Assembly: GCA_030665705.1 (NCBI GenBank)
Contig: DAOUZG010000093.1
Location: 1 to 7,176 of the forward strand
Direction: 5' to 3'
DNA from: Deltaproteobacteria bacterium
GTDB taxonomy: Bacteria > Myxococcota_A > UBA9160 > SZUA-336
DNA length: 7,176 nt
The notes under the pieces: generated by a model
The model's database searches: none
What the model was told of the DNA's origin: nothing
Seen by the model: the letters and a program-made list of their open reading frames with translations, nothing else
Translations under genes and position numbers: made by a program
Shown here: piece after piece, positions 6,921 through 7,176 of the stretch
How positions within the stretch are numbered: the stretch's first letter is position 1
Layout: each line of letters opens with the position of its first letter

Positions 6921-7176
6921 TAACTTCCCTGTTTTTCATGGGCTTTTCCGACCCCGATTTCTCCGTGGGACAAGTGCGGGACAAATCTCTGGGCTCGGGA
7001 CCGGGTGCGCGCGGGCGAAGCACGGTCACCAACGCAGAGTCTCCCAGGCGCGCGTAGCGACGCGTGGAGCGCACATCCGCATGTTCGAGAAACCGCTGCA
7101 GCAGACGCTCTGGAACGCCCCTGCGCACGGCATCGGTCGCGAAGGAGTGTTTTGTTCCCTTTCCATAGGGCAGGAT
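6877..7176 (-). CDS. Tyrosine recombinase/integrase, C-terminal part (5'-partial)
   Basis: Read from the right edge leftward, 99 residues are visible before a TGA at 6879-6877; the N-terminal and most of the catalytic domain lie outside the window. Residues 9-14 read KHSFAT, followed by RRGVPERLLQRFLEHADV and STRRYARLGD. This is the C-terminal half of the tyrosine recombinase (phage integrase) catalytic domain. His32 in FLEH and Tyr41 in RRYARL match the last catalytic His and the Tyr nucleophile, nine residues apart as in XerD. By the same spacing, Lys6 and Lys9 occupy the places of the His and Arg of the HxxR motif. After about residue 55 the protein becomes a low-complexity Pro/Arg/Lys tail, and its last dozen residues (PPGFEPGTNRL) are antisense to the tRNA. 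It converges on the tRNA and probably catalyses integration and excision of an element lying to the right. The GTG at 7128 is internal. Any start codon is outside the window. Confidence 0.85.
   Translation of the reverse strand: MLPYGKGTKHSFATDAVRRGVPERLLQRFLEHADVRSTRRYARLGDSALVTVLRPRAPGPEPRDLSRTCPTEKSGSEKPMKNREVMVGPPGFEPGTNRL
6967..6984 (+). repeat. Direct repeat of GGGACAA beside the tRNA
   Basis: GGGACAA occurs at 6967-6973 and 6978-6984, exactly 11 nt apart, about one helical turn. The pair lies about 50 nt from the tRNA CCA end and inside the integrase tail coding region. Such spacing would suit arm-type sites of a tyrosine recombinase or an excisionase, but two copies of a heptamer in a short stretch could be chance. 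Confidence 0.35.

Noticed and set aside
6921..6942. T run after the tRNA (CCCTGTTTTTCATGGG) as an intrinsic terminator
   Set aside because: The only pairing is three C-G pairs around the T run itself. There is no stable stem upstream of the T run other than the tRNA.
6731..7057. A + strand open frame running through the tRNA, containing PLAQWLERPAHNRLV
   Set aside because: This is the well-known translation of a tRNA gene into a false protein. The upstream part is an rpe shadow frame.

Overview
The window is high-GC bacterial chromosome, densely packed with genes on the + strand. It holds most of one long housekeeping operon, a tRNA gene, and the first 300 bases of what looks like a mobile element inserted at that tRNA. 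Gene content (PriA replication restart together with Def-Fmt-HtpX-RsmB-Rpe), strong GC bias at third codon positions and the character of the integrase fragment suggest a GC-rich proteobacterium-like lineage, plausibly of the former Deltaproteobacteria. That placement is an inference from gene order and memory; no marker in the window settles it.

Layout: priA (1-2397, 5' end outside the window), def (2411-2959), fmt (2972-3931), htpX (3928-4785), rsmB (4787-6121), rpe (6118-6804), a tRNA gene with a CAT anticodon (6845-6920), and on the opposite strand the C-terminal part of a tyrosine recombinase (6877-7176, 5' end outside the window). The six + strand genes are separated by 13 nt, 12 nt, a 4-nt ATGA overlap, 1 nt and another 4-nt ATGA overlap. 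This is the spacing of one transcript with translational coupling. No terminator-like hairpin followed by a T run is visible between any of them, nor between rpe and the tRNA.

How the genes fit together: PriA restarts stalled replication forks. Def and Fmt are the two ends of the formyl-methionine cycle: Fmt adds formyl to initiator Met-tRNA and Def removes it from the nascent protein. RsmB methylates 16S rRNA near the ribosomal P site, where initiator tRNA binds. HtpX is a membrane zinc protease of protein quality control. Rpe belongs to the pentose phosphate or Calvin pathway. The operon is therefore centred on translation initiation, with a replication gene at its head and a carbon metabolism gene at its end.

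The only accessory-looking part is the right edge. The recombinase reading frame runs back into the tRNA gene and its stop codon lies in the tRNA anticodon loop, the usual picture at the junction of a tRNA-integrated island or prophage. The recombinase carries its tyrosine nucleophile and the preceding histidine, but lysines stand where the HxxR catalytic motif should be. No previously undescribed system is visible within the window itself. Any such system would lie to the right, inside the element whose edge is seen here.
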